From contig NW_022985191.1 in NCBI RefSeq assembly GCF_010093535.1, forward strand, positions 789,227 to 806,899: 17,673 nucleotides of DNA. Direction: 5' to 3'. Shown in pieces: positions 1 to 8,860 of this stretch (its first letter is position 1; each line of letters opens with the position of its first letter). Origin of the DNA: Lindgomyces ingoldianus (taxonomy: Eukaryota > Ascomycota > Dothideomycetes > Pleosporales > Lindgomycetaceae). Below the pieces are notes generated by a model that saw only the letters and a list, made by a program, of their open reading frames with translations, searched no databases and was not told the origin of the DNA. The position numbers and the translations under genes are program-made.

Positions 1-2228
1 ACTAGTAAAAAGCTAGCTTAAATAAACCCTTTCTTTAGGTTCTTATTAAGGTATTTTTAGAGCACTTTTAATTTGTTTAGTAACATCTTATATAGTAGCC
101 TATAACTAGGTTGTTTACTAGGCTTAAAAGTTATCTAGTAATTATATAGACATTATATTAAAAGCTTATTAGACTTGTCTTAGAAAAAGACATGTAACAA
201 GTTATAGTAGTTTTAAGGGACTATTATTCTTAAGTTAGTGTGTTTTTAAAGAGCTAAAGCTTAGTCTATATTAGAAATTATAACTGCGTAGATTTTATAA
301 TCTAGTCATTAAGCTAGGGTCACAAACAGGGCAGGTCCTATATAGCAGATGTCTATCTGCTGTTTAAGTCCTAGTTTGTGTCTAAATTAAGTAAGTAAAG
401 GTTCTTTAAAGGCTTCCTTTTTTTTAAGTTTAGGCAGTTGTTAAATTATTTTATGTAGCCTATTTTAGTAAAAAGCCTAGCTTGTTAGCCTTACTTAGGT
501 AGTTCTTCTCTAGGTTATTAAAGAGTAGGTCTAAAAACCTTCTATATTAAGTGCTATTTAGGTGTTGTTTAGGTGTAAGCATAAGCATATATCTTAGCAT
601 TAAGAAGAGTTAAAGTTTAGAACTTATTCTTAGTAATTAAAAGCAACCTTGTGCTAATACAGCTATAGTTGTTCTAGGATTAGGTTATAACATCCTATGT
701 TTATTACATAGAGTTTAATCTGCTCCTTATAGTGTTAGTAGGTAATTATAACAGTTGTAGTACAGAAAATAGAACCTCTTTTAAGTTATTTTCTATTAAA
801 TCTAGTTAGGTAAATTATTTAGGTAAGTAGTGTTAATTAAAGATTTAGTTTACACGCTAGTTCTCTATTAATGTAACCTATGCTGTTCACTCCTAAGTTA
901 ATAAAAGCCTGTATTAGGGCTAATATAGTTTTTTATTATAAACATATAGGAATATTAACTTAGTACTTCTAGTTATTAGTAGGGGACTTAGCTTATAAGT
1001 TAGCAGAGATCTAGTGTTAAATTAGTCCTAGAGGGCGACTTAGCCCCAGGACAAGCCTTTTTGCAGGCTCCTACTGCTATAGCTGCGGCTACGTTAAGAG
1101 TAGCAAAAGGGATTAGGGCTTAAATACAAGTTAGAGCCCTTACAGAAACAAGATTAAAATAGTAAGAATTTTTAATAAGTACTAGCAGCGCTACTTACGC
1201 AGACTTAAAAAAGGGGAATAAAGCAGTTTTAGGAGATATAACTATGCTTACTGCACTTAAAACATTAACTTTTTTTTCTACAATCTTTACGCTTTCTAGA
1301 ACTAACTAGAGCATAATTTAAATTAATTTTTATTATATTAAAGTTCTTATTTGCAACTGCGCTAGTTTAGGGGCGTATTAGGGCTTGTACAGGGAGGAAC
1401 CTTATGTTATTATTGTAGGTAGCAATTAGGTTCGCATACGCATTAAGGTTATTTAGGAGGGGTTCTCCTACTATAGCGCGTTGCAGTTTAGTTAAGAGGG
1501 AGTTATATAAGGCTACAATTAGACCTATCTTATTTAGGCCTATATTAGATGCAAGTTAGTAAAACTTAGCAAAGTGTAAAGTAAAGCTTTTTCTTCTTTA
1601 TTATAAAGTGTTTAGGTAACTTAAGGCTGTTAACTCTTTATTTAGGTCTCTATAAGTTACTTACAGGAACGCTATAAATTAATCTAAGTTAATAATATCT
1701 TTATCTATTAGTAAGTTAATTAAGGCTGTTATATTATAGTTAAGTTAAAAGTAGGCATATAGTAACTAGGAGCGTTTAAAAAGGAATTAGTCTACGTTTC
1801 TTTTAAGTTTATATTAGAGCTTACATAGAAAAAAAGGTAGGTCTTTCTATTTTCTATTAAACAGTAGGGGATTAGGGAGTTAGTTAGATTTTATTACTAG
1901 GTTAGAGAGGTTACAGGTTATAGGCGGCGTTAGGCAGGAGGGAGTTAAGCTATCTCTAGACTTCTAGGTAGGCTTTAAGGCTAGTAAGTTCTTAGTTCCT
2001 ACTACTATAACAGGAGTTAAGGCAGAAACAGACTGCTTAATAACATAAAGCTGTTCTTTAAAGTCTTTTTAAAAAGCTTTAAAGCTTATAATGTAGCAGC
2101 TTTTCTATAGAGTAAGCGCTTCTTAGAAGGCTTTTTAGCTTACTTTAATAGCTTAGAGTTATGCAAGTACTAAGCTTATTAGATTAGATTTAGAGGCTAT
2201 TCTTAGCTAAGGTTTTAACACAACATAA
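1..2228 (-). pseudogene. Gypsy copy A gag-pol remnant (gag, protease region, RT start)
   Basis: This is the dead coding region of copy A. The conserved gag core is recognisable from about 1873 leftward, with readable pieces such as KDLPFFL and YKLK separated by stops. The protease and RT linker region follows at about 700-100. Translation stops at the window edge inside a segment equivalent to the FIRAS-type motif that opens RT. Stops are frequent and nearly all TAG or TAA. I found no gag zinc knuckle I could defend, and no start codon can be fixed. A working copy would supply the nucleocapsid and polyprotein for cytoplasmic virus-like particles. Confidence 0.75.
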
Positions 2229-2546
2229 TGTTATAATTATGCACAAGTAAGGTTATAGAGCTTCACAGAGGTCTAGTTTAATTACTACGTAAGGTATTAT
2301 AGTAGGTACAAGATGTTGTGTAAAGAACAGAAAGGTTTAGAAGGAAATTAGCAATTAAATACTTAGCTTAAAAGTTTAAGCGCTTTAGGTATAAATTAAG
2401 CCTGTTCTAGGTTTAGTTAGTGTTAAGGCAGTTTGTGCTTAAGTTTATGTCTGTGTTGTGTTGTGTTTGTGTTAGACGTGCACTGATAATACTCTAGTAC
2501 GCGTCTGATACGGTTATGTCTGGGATCCGGGGAGGATACCGTGACA
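2229..2546 (-). repeat. 5' LTR of Gypsy copy A, 318 bp
   Basis: On the minus strand this begins TGTCACGG and ends with a mutated form of CGTGACA (TATAACA). The length is the same, 318 bp, as the LTRs at 5782-6099 and 11113-11430. The inner end at 2229 is fixed by comparison with the 11113 copy, where the terminal inverted repeat TGTCACG/CGTGACA is intact on that side. The stretch 2450-2546 is the least mutated in this LTR and holds short GTGTT repeats (about 2453-2475) and an imperfect palindrome (2474-2484 with 2496-2506). Confidence 0.9.
2474..2506. repeat. Imperfect inverted repeat within the Gypsy LTR
   Basis: The arms are AGACGTGCACT (2474-2484) and AGTACGCGTCT (2496-2506). They pair at 9 of 11 positions around an 11-nt loop, and the two mismatches are transitions, as expected if RIP damaged a perfect palindrome. 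The same structure is in the LTR of copy B (about 6027-6059) and, more decayed, in the LTR at 11113-11430. It could be a promoter or RNA-end element of the LTR; the sequence alone does not decide this. Confidence 0.5.
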
Positions 2547-5500
2547 TATAGTTAGATAGGACCTGTATTAGATGCGCTGCACTTTCTAGTTTAGGTTACT
2601 ATTGTTTAAAGCAGCGTACTATAGCAAGTAATTTCTTATTGTAGATCTTATAATTGCCTTCTGCAGGACTTATTCTTTTTAAGAAGTATGTAATAGGCCT
2701 AATAGTCCTGTCCAGCTTAGTCTAGAAGAGAACTCCTGCTACTATGTAGTCTAAAGCATTAGCTTCTACAAGTATTAGTAGTTTAGAGTTAAAGTAGTAG
2801 AGTATTAGGGCTTTAGTAAAGGCTTTCTTTAGCTAGTTAAAGAACTATTAGTAATTTAAGTTAAAGTTAAATTAGATCTCTTTTTTAGTAAGTGTAATTA
2901 TAAGGCTTACTTACTATAAAAAGTTGTTAATAAATTATTAGTAAAAGTTAGCAAATTTTATAAAGGCTTAAATATCCTTTACATTCTTTAGGTATTACTA
3001 ATCTAGCATAGTCTAAACCTTAACAGGGTCTATTTAAATGCTATCTATAGAGATTACATATTCTAAATACATAACCTTTAATTAGTAGAACTTACATTTG
3101 TCTATGTTAAGTTACAGACCTGCTTCTTTTATAGCCTTTAGCACTAGGCGTACATGCTGTTTATGCTCTAAAAGGCTATTACTATAGATTAAAATATTAT
3201 TAATATACGCAGTGCAGAACATGTTTAGGTAGGGTTAGAGTAAGTTGTTTATAAAATGTTAAAAAGTACTAGGCGCGTTAGCTAAGCTAAAGGGCATTAC
3301 TAGGTACTTAAATAGTCTGTATTAGGTCTAAAACACTATTAGCTACTTATTACCCTTTACTATTCTTAGCTTATTAAAGGCAGTAATAATATCTAACTTT
3401 ATAAAATACTTTACTTTACTTAGTTAGCTTAGGGTTTCCTATAAAAAGAGAATTAAGTATTAGTTTTTAATAGTAACAGTGTTTAGTCCTTAGTAGTTAA
3501 CGCAGAATTAAAGCCTACCCCTAGGTTTCTTTATAAATAGTATAAGTAACACTACTAGTAAAAAGCTAGCTTAAATAAACCCTTTCTTTAGGTTCTTATT
3601 AAGGTATTTTTAGAGCACTTTTAATTTGTTTAGTAACATCTTATATAGTAGCCTATAACTAGGTTATTTACTAGGCTTAAAAGTTATCTAGTAATTATAC
3701 AAACATTATATTAAAAGCTTATTAAACTTATTTTAAAAGAAGACATATAATAAGTTATAGTAGTCTTAAGAGACTATTATCTTTAAGTTAGTGCGTTTTT
3801 AGGGAGCTAAAGCTTAGTCTATATTAGAAATTATAACTGCGTAGATTTTATAATCTAGTTATTAAGCTAGAGTTATAAATAGAGCAGGTCCTATATAGCA
3901 GATGTCTATCTGCTGTTTAAGTCCTAGTTTATGTCTAAATTAAGTAAGTAAAGATTTCTTAAAGGCTTTTTTTTTTTTAGGTTTAAGCAGTTATTAAATT
4001 ATTTTATGTAGCTTATTTTAGTAAAAGGCCTAGCTTATTAGCCTTACTTAGGTAGTTCTTCTCTAGGTTATTAAGAAGTAGGTCTAGAGACCTTCTATAT
4101 TAAGTGCTACTTAGGTGTTGTTTAGGTGTAAGCGTAAGCATATGTCTTAGCATTAGAAAGAGTTAAAGTTTAAGACTTACTCTTAGTAATTAAAGGCAAC
4201 CTTATGCTAATATAGCTATAGTTGTTCTAGGATTAAGTTATAACATTCTATGTTTATTACATAGAGCTTAATCTGCTCCTTATAGTGTTAGTAGGTAATT
4301 ATAATAGTTATAGTATAAAAAATAGAACTTTTTTTAAGTTATTTTTTATTAAATCTAGTTAGGTAAATTGTTTAGGTAAGTAGTGTTAATTAGAGATTTA
4401 GTTTATGTGCTAGTTTTTTATTAATGTAACCTATGCTATTTACTTTTAAGTTAATAAGAGCCTATATTAGGGCTAATATAGTTCTTTATTATAAACATAT
4501 AAGAATATTAACTTAGTACTTTTAGTTATTAGTAGGGGACTTAGCCTATAGGTTAGCAGAGATCTAGTGTTAAATTAGTTCTAGGGGGCAACTTAGCCCT
4601 AGGACAAGCCTTTTTGCAGGCTCCTACTGCTATAGCTGCGGCTATGTTAAAAGTGGCAAGAAGGATTAGAGCTTAAATATAAGTTAAAGCTCTTATAGAA
4701 ATAAAATTAAAATAGTAAAGATCTTTAATAAGTACTAGCAGCGCTACTTACATAGACTTAAAAAAGAGGAATAAAGTAGTTTTAAAAGATATAACTATAC
4801 TTACTGCACTTAAAGCATTAACTTTTTTTCTTATAATTTTTATACTTTCTAGAACTAACTAAAGCATAATTTAAATTAATTTTTATTATATTAGGGTCCT
4901 TATTTACAACTGCGCTAGTTTAGGGGCGTATTAGGGCTTGTACAAGGAGGAACCTTATGTTATTATTATAGGTAGCAATTAGGTTTGCATACGCGTTAAG
5001 GTTGTTTAAGAGGGGTTCTTCTACTATAGCGCGTTGCAGTTTAGTTAAGAGGGAGTTATATAAGGCTATAATTAGACCTATTTTATTTAAGCCTATATTA
5101 GATGCAAGTTAGCAGAACTTAGTAAAGTGTAAAGTAAAGCTTTTCTTTTTTTCTTATAAGGTGTTTAGGCAACTTAGGGCTGTTAACTCTTTGTTTAGGT
5201 CTCTATAAGTTGCTTATAAGAACGCTATAAATTAGTCTAAGTTAATAATATCTTTATTTATTAGTAAGTTAATTAAGGCTGTTACATTATAGTTAAGTTA
5301 AGAGTAAGTATATAGTAACTAGAAGTGTTTAAAGGGGAATTAGTCTGTGTTTCCTTTAAGTTTATATTAGAGCTTATGTAAGAAGAAAAGTAGGTCTTTT
5401 TATTTTCTGTTAAATAGTAAAGGATTAGAGAGTTAGTTAGATTTTATTACTAGGTTAGAGAGGTTACAGGTTGTAGGTAGTGTTAGGCAGGAGAGAGTTA

Positions 5501-5781
5501 AGCTATCTCTAGACTTCTAGGTAGGCTTTAAGGCTAGTAAGTTCTTAGTTCCTACTACTATAATAAGAGTTAAGGCAGAAACAGACTGCTTAATAATGTA
5601 AAGCTATTCTTTAAAGTTCTTTTAAAAAGCTTTAAAGCTTACAACATAGCAGCTTTTTTATAAAGTAAGCGCTTCTTAAAAGGCTTCTTAGCTTACTTTA
5701 ATAGCTTAGAGTTATGCAAGTACTAAGCTTATTAGATTAAATTTAAAGGCTATTCTTAGCTAAGGTTTTAACACAATGTAA
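2547..5781 (-). pseudogene. Gypsy copy B gag-pol remnant (gag, protease region, RT, partial RNase H)
   Basis: This is a dead polyprotein read on the minus strand. The gag core starts near 5426. RT covers about 3770-2900: LDIITAF with its Asp codon at 3391-3393, MPFSLANAPSTF at 3261-3296, and the active-site box at 3181-3207, which reads YINNILIYS where the family has YIDDILIYS. Both catalytic Asp of that box are now Asn. RNase H begins near 2766 with EANALD in place of a first ETDAS/EADAxD motif and ends at 2547, where copy A starts. Many stops interrupt the frame, matching Trp, Gln or Arg positions of the family. The product would have made the reverse transcriptase that copies the element RNA in virus-like particles; this copy cannot. 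Confidence 0.88.
3181..3207 (-). other. RT catalytic box, mutated YxDD (copy B)
   Basis: The minus-strand translation is YINNILIYS. The Ty3/Gypsy RT family has two Asp in the middle, which bind the metal ions. Both are AAT here. Each change is a G to A after a T, which is RIP context on the opposite strand. The same two changes occur in copy C at 14959-14985. Confidence 0.9.
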
Positions 5782-6099
5782 TGTTATAATTGTGCATAAG
5801 TAAGGTTATAGAGCTTTACAGAGGTCTAGTTTAATTACTACATAAGGTATTATAGTAGGTACAAGACATTATGTAAGGAACAGGAAGGTTTAGAAGGAAA
5901 TTAGTAATTAAATACTTAGCTTAGAAGTCTAAGCGCTTTAGGTATAAATTAAGCCTGTTCTAGGTTTAGTTAGTGTTAAGGCGGTTTGTGCTTAAGTTCA
6001 TGTCTGTGTCGTGTTGTGTTCGTGTCAGACGTGCACCAATAATACTCCAGTACGCGTCCAATACAGTTATGTCTGGGATCCAGGGAGGATACCGTGACA
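5782..6099 (-). repeat. 5' LTR of Gypsy copy B, 318 bp
   Basis: Minus-strand TGTCACGG start at 6099, TATAACA end at 5782. Same length and content as the LTR of copy A, with differences that are C/T or G/A. The region 5990-6099 has escaped much of the mutation. The sequence inside the inner end (5781 leftward) should hold the primer-binding site, but I could not match it with confidence to a tRNA 3' end. Confidence 0.9.
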
Positions 6100-6410
6100 C
6101 TAGTTAAGTACTAATTATTAAACATCTACTATGTATAGATACTACTACTAGCAAAAGTAATCTATACACGTAATGTTATTTTTAATAAACACTTAATCTT
6201 TAGCAGTAAGCCTAAAGACTTAATAAATAACCTTATACATAACATAGTAAAAAAAATTACTATATACATTAGAATAATTAAGCTTCTAACACCTAGTTAT
6301 TAGCTAGAGATAGAGTTGTTTTATAAAGACAACACTACAGATAATACATTAAATTTTAACAAAGTAGACCTACTAGGCTACTATTAAGAAAGAAAGATTA
6401 GAGATAACTA
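6100..6410 (+). mobile_element. Copia-1 fragment, inter-domain part of pol
   Basis: This fragment matches Copia-2 from about 10188 to 10494 nearly base for base in the same orientation, with mostly C/T and G/A changes. The matched part of Copia-2 lies between integrase and RT, and it includes a readable run LLTPS, KLFYKDNT and LLGYY in the 10380-10480 copy. On the left the fragment is cut by the LTR of Gypsy copy B (6099). On the right it is cut by the LTR of Copia-2 (6411), and the match to the Copia-2 interior ends right at this border. It is therefore a slice of an older copy of the same family that received both insertions. Confidence 0.88.
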
Positions 6411-6721
6411 TGTCAGATATGCGCACCTACTGTCAAGACAGGAGGAACGTTTGACGAAAAGCGGCTACATAGTACGAGCAATAAGCTCGAACAGTATGTT
6501 GCTGCAAATTGCTGCATTTTGCAGCATTTTGCAGCATTTTGCAGCATGTTGCTAGTGCGCGAGGGACTCAGATCGGAAAAACAAAAGCCGAGCAACACGA
6601 GTAGAGCAGAAAAAGGATTGATAAATTAACACAATCAATACAATTAATCAATCATCCCATACATCATATCTAAACCCATCATTCATCTCAGGAAGCCCAG
6701 AAACAGTGCTTCAATCTGACA
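6411..6721 (+). repeat. 5' LTR of Copia-2, about 311 bp
   Basis: It begins TGTCAGA and ends TCTGACA, a perfect 7-bp inverted pair with TG...CA termini as expected of an LTR. The start coincides with the point where the Copia-1 match stops. AACTA (6406-6410) is the likely left copy of the 5-bp target duplication; its partner is off the window. The primer-binding site should start at 6722, but I do not recognise the tRNA. The LTR carries a block of 10-bp tandem repeats at 6501-6550 and shows little RIP damage. Confidence 0.82.
6501..6550. repeat. 10-bp tandem repeat in the Copia-2 LTR
   Basis: Five 10-bp units in a row: GCTGCAAATT, GCTGCATTTT, GCAGCATTTT twice, and GCAGCATGTT. Because TGCTGCA and TGCAGCA are complementary, neighbouring units can pair and form small hairpins. 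It lies in the middle of the LTR, where a promoter enhancer or polyadenylation signal could sit. A regulatory role is inference only. Confidence 0.85.
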
Positions 6722-6753
6722 ATTAAGAGTCTCAGTGCCTCCATCGATACAAA

Positions 6754-7095
6754 ATGGCCACCCAGCCTCCTCGAGACGCGACAGTCGTCCTTCGAGACCA
6801 CACCGACTACAGAGCCTGGATGATGCAGCTGCAATCGAGATGTGTAGCGCACGGCATCTGGCCGCAAGTGGATCCTAAGTTGACCATCCAAATGATCTCC
6901 AAACCAAGAGCTCCAGAGATGCCGCTAATAGCTGAGTTTTCACCAGCCTCCAACGTCAAAACGCCTACGCACATGAACAAGCTATCAACAAGCGGTGTTA
7001 GAGCCTTTAAAGAAGCCATTGAATACTACAAGATTAAGGCTGACAAGTACAAGAGTGACAGACATGATTATAAAAGAGAGCAATTAAGCCTCTAA
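6754..7095 (+). pseudogene. Copia-2 gag, N-terminal part (113 codons, open)
   Basis: This open stretch starts with an ATG 33 bases after the LTR and encodes the N-terminal part of a fungal Copia gag. Residues 13-40 (about LRDHTDYRAWMMQLQSRC, then IWPQVDP) fit the gag pattern in which a Trp-containing helix is followed by a W..VDP motif. Gag would coat the element RNA in virus-like particles. It ends at TAA 7093-7095 where the family probably continues with Gln (CAA to TAA), because homology continues in the same frame to about 7220. GC content is clearly higher than downstream. It is the longest open frame of the window, but it is only a fragment of the protein, so I treat it as a decayed gene start rather than a functional gene. 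Confidence 0.8.
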
Positions 7096-7268
7096 CAGAT
7101 TATTGTCTTTATCTAGTTAACAGTCAGCCTGCATCTGCAGCGTACATGCTGTTCCCTAGATTAACTACTTAGACAGTGGATTACAAACTTTAAAGCTACA
7201 GTAGGTGTTTATCTTAGCGAGCTTAGACGGTCGAGGCTTTGATTAGCGCCACACTATACTCCTTAAAG

Positions 7269-7276
7269 TAAAGCTG
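7269..7276 (+). repeat. Target duplication, left copy (TAAAGCTG)
   Basis: Identical to 8142-8149. The flanking bases differ on both sides (G/T before, T/C after), so the duplication is exactly 8 bp. Removing the sequence between the copies restores the gag reading frame. Confidence 0.75.
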
Positions 7277-8141
7277 TTTTCTCACAGTCTGCCAAGTTTT
7301 TTCTAAACTAATTAGAAGCTATAATTTTCTTAAAGCTCCTCCTGTCTAAGAGACTTTAGTGCGCCTGTGTGAGCGCAACGCTTCTAATTCTCTTAACTAC
7401 AGCTAGAAAATTAACTTCTTAATAATTTTTAGCCCCCCCTAGGTAGCTATAACTCTCTTACTTTCTCTATACTATTATTAGTACTATACCCATAATTAAT
7501 CCCACTTTAACAGGAAAATTCTGGCTTTTGCGTGCATTTATTGTTGTCTTTCCACCCAACGCCTGCTACCTACCCACCTCGCTGGCTCTATCATATCTTC
7601 TATCCTAATAACATTGTCTTGAGGCTTTTCTACCTTCTGGCATTTTAATCCGCAGTATATTCTAGAGGCTAAATTAAGGTAGGTTAGTTAATCTTAGCTG
7701 TTATTAATAGTTGAACGCGAGTAGATAGACTAGTAGAGGACAGGGTCAAGGGGAACAGTTGCGCGTTAGGACGCGTGCAATGCTAAGCCTATAATTTTCA
7801 CAGTTAGAACGTTAGGAATTTATTTAAAAATAGTCTAGAGTAGATTATATATACCCTTTAAGTAATTAATCTTAATTATAGGCGCTGTAATAAGCTGTGT
7901 GTGATAGTATCTTGTATAGGAGTTTCTAGTAAGTTAATGGACGAAGCTTTGCACACGTCGCGCTGCACCAAAGTCCCTCAGACGGCAGCCAAGAAGGAAG
8001 AAGCCCCAGCAGGGGTCTGAAAGTATCTATACTATTTGTGTACTAGTGTCTTCTTGGCATGCCGTCTGAGCTAGCTGAGATAAGTAGGTGTTAACAACTA
8101 ATTTAAACAAGAACGCGCGCGCAACTAATATAATGCATCTT
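7277..8141. mobile_element. Unidentified 865-bp insertion in Copia-2 gag
   Basis: The sequence is bounded by the direct repeat TAAAGCTG and interrupts gag. An 8-bp duplication is usual for hAT elements, but the ends (TTTTCTCACAG on the left, ATGCATCTT on the right) are not inverted repeats, so no class is proven. There is no long open frame in either direction and no recognisable protein. The best readable run is about 18 codons near 7520-7600 and resembles nothing I know. The right part (about 7740-8130) is richer in GC, keeps CpG steps and contains a strong hairpin at 7977-8070. Short GC-rich words, AGTTGCGCG (near 7755) and CGCGCAACT (near 8118), face each other in inverted order. It is probably a non-autonomous element or a captured fragment. 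Confidence 0.7.
7977..8070. repeat. Long hairpin (20/21-bp arms, 53-nt loop)
   Basis: The left arm 7977-7996 begins CTCAGACGGCA and ends GCCAAGAAG. The right arm 8050-8070 is its reverse complement apart from one extra base in the middle. The loop holds a small CCCC/GGGG hairpin (8004-8015). Pairing stops abruptly outside the arms. It could be a tiny palindromic element, a structural part of the 865-bp insertion, or a hairpin RNA source. Confidence 0.85.
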
Positions 8142-8149
8142 TAAAGCTG
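8142..8149 (+). repeat. Target duplication, right copy (TAAAGCTG)
   Basis: Partner of 7269-7276. Gag translation resumes immediately after it. Confidence 0.75.
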
Positions 8150-8608
8150 CTAAGAAACGCAAGCATATGGGACCTATGGCTAGCAGAGTATGATTACGCT
8201 GCTATAGAAGCAGAGACACAAAATGTTCTAGAAACAACGCAGTTTAATGCTGTTACAAAGGACTTTCTAACTACTATAAATAAAGTTGCCCTTTATTAGT
8301 CTATAACTTTTTAGAAAAGCAGACAGTTTACACTAGACATAAATTAAAAAGAAATAATAAAGCGCTTTTAAAAACATATAATGTTAAATTATTTAATACA
8401 TATAAGAAAGTATAAAGCTGCCTTTATAATAGATAACTTGTTATACTTTACTAAAAGTAGAAAAACTACCTAGGGCATAAATAAAGACGCCTGTAGTGCA
8501 GAAGTTGCAACATTAAGAAAATAGAGTAGACTTTAACATTAATGTTACTAAAAAGATAACAGGAAGTTATCTTTAAGCTAGAAACCTGCTAAAACAGAAG
8601 GCACTAAA

Positions 8609-8647
8609 TGTCCTACATGCAGACACATCTATGCACTAAAAGACTGC
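8609..8647 (+). other. Gag zinc knuckle, damaged
   Basis: The frame reads CPTC, then three residues, Tyr, four residues and Cys. Copia zinc knuckles have His at the Tyr position, and CAT to TAT is a CA to TA change of the RIP type. In the living element this motif would bind RNA. Confidence 0.7.
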
Positions 8648-8860
8648 TTCTATGTCTATCTAGACAGAGCACTAGACTAGTAGATGCTAAATAAAAGAGT
8701 TAAAGAGCTTATAGCATTAAAGTGTAAGCACAACTTAGAATTTTAAGGCCTACTTAGAGGGCAGCGCAGACATAATTTAAGAATACTAACTTTAAAAAGT
8801 TTACATACACCTACACTAGAGATACAAGAAGACTAACTTAAAGGCTAGGAAGTATTAAGA

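Larger units (their letters stand above)
1..2546 (-). mobile_element. Ty3/Gypsy chromovirus copy A, 5' part (LTR, gag, protease region, start of RT)
   Basis: Read on the minus strand, the element starts with its LTR at 2546 and runs leftward until the window edge cuts it just inside the RT region. It aligns along its whole length with copy B (3552-6099) and with copy C (from about 15331), nearly without gaps, and nearly all differences are C/T or G/A. It keeps more C and G than the other copies; for example, around 1030-1090 it retains CG and CC steps that are T or A in B and C. Its outer end abuts the RNase H sequence of copy B exactly at the LTR terminus, so it most likely inserted into copy B. 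The rest of the element and its 3' LTR lie off the window. Confidence 0.9.
2547..6099 (-). mobile_element. Ty3/Gypsy chromovirus copy B, 5' LTR to RNase H, interrupted
   Basis: The element runs leftward from its 5' LTR (6099-5782) through gag and RT and stops inside RNase H at 2547. The next base to the left is the first base of the copy A LTR. Copy C keeps the uninterrupted sequence across this point (near 14325), and the match between B and C starts right at the LTR border. An insertion of copy A into copy B is therefore the simplest reading, with TATAG (2547-2551) as the expected 5-bp target duplication. On the right, copy B itself abuts a Copia fragment at 6100, so it inserted into that element. 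Integrase and 3' LTR are off the window or lost. Confidence 0.9.
7096..8860 (+). pseudogene. Copia-2 gag remainder, split by an 865-bp insertion
   Basis: After the stop at 7093, gag-like sequence goes on in the same frame to about 7220 (VSLHLQRTCC, LRQWITNFKATVGV). A frame change of one base follows between about 7216 and 7241, and from 7241 the readable frame is the one used by the rest of the element. The insertion 7277-8141 breaks the frame, and gag resumes at 8150 with a clear stretch, IWDLWLAEYDYAAIEAE (from 8165). With the insertion and one copy of TAAAGCTG removed, the two sides join in frame. A zinc knuckle lies at 8609-8647: C-x2-C-x3-Y-x4-C, where Tyr replaces the expected His (CAT to TAT). 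Stops are scattered from about 8297 on. Confidence 0.8.

Noticed and set aside
4560..4640. Gypsy gag zinc knuckle
   Set aside because: Cys codons occur here in some frames, but I could not align them to C-x2-C-x4-H-x4-C in any copy without guessing.
6501..6550. CRISPR-like array
   Set aside because: The units are contiguous 10-mers without spacers, inside an LTR of a eukaryotic element.
6413..6598. Minus-strand open frame of 61 codons
   Set aside because: It lies within the Copia LTR, and its repetitive Cys/Lys/Gln stretch comes from the 10-bp tandem repeats. No homology seen.
6688..7019. Two minus-strand open frames of about 67-70 codons
   Set aside because: They are antisense to the recognisable gag N-terminus and stay open only because this patch has few stops.
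7520..7600. Short readable stretch in the unidentified insertion as an exon
   Set aside because: Only about 18 codons are convincing, with no splice sites I could defend and no known family.
8004..8015. Intrinsic terminator-like hairpin
   Set aside because: The GC stem is only 4 bp, has no T run after it, and the genome is almost certainly fungal.
7275..8137. Solo LTR (TG start near 7275, CA end near 8137)
   Set aside because: The flanks of these TG/CA borders do not form a 4-6 bp direct duplication, whereas TAAAGCTG does so exactly with other borders. There is also no inverted terminal pair.
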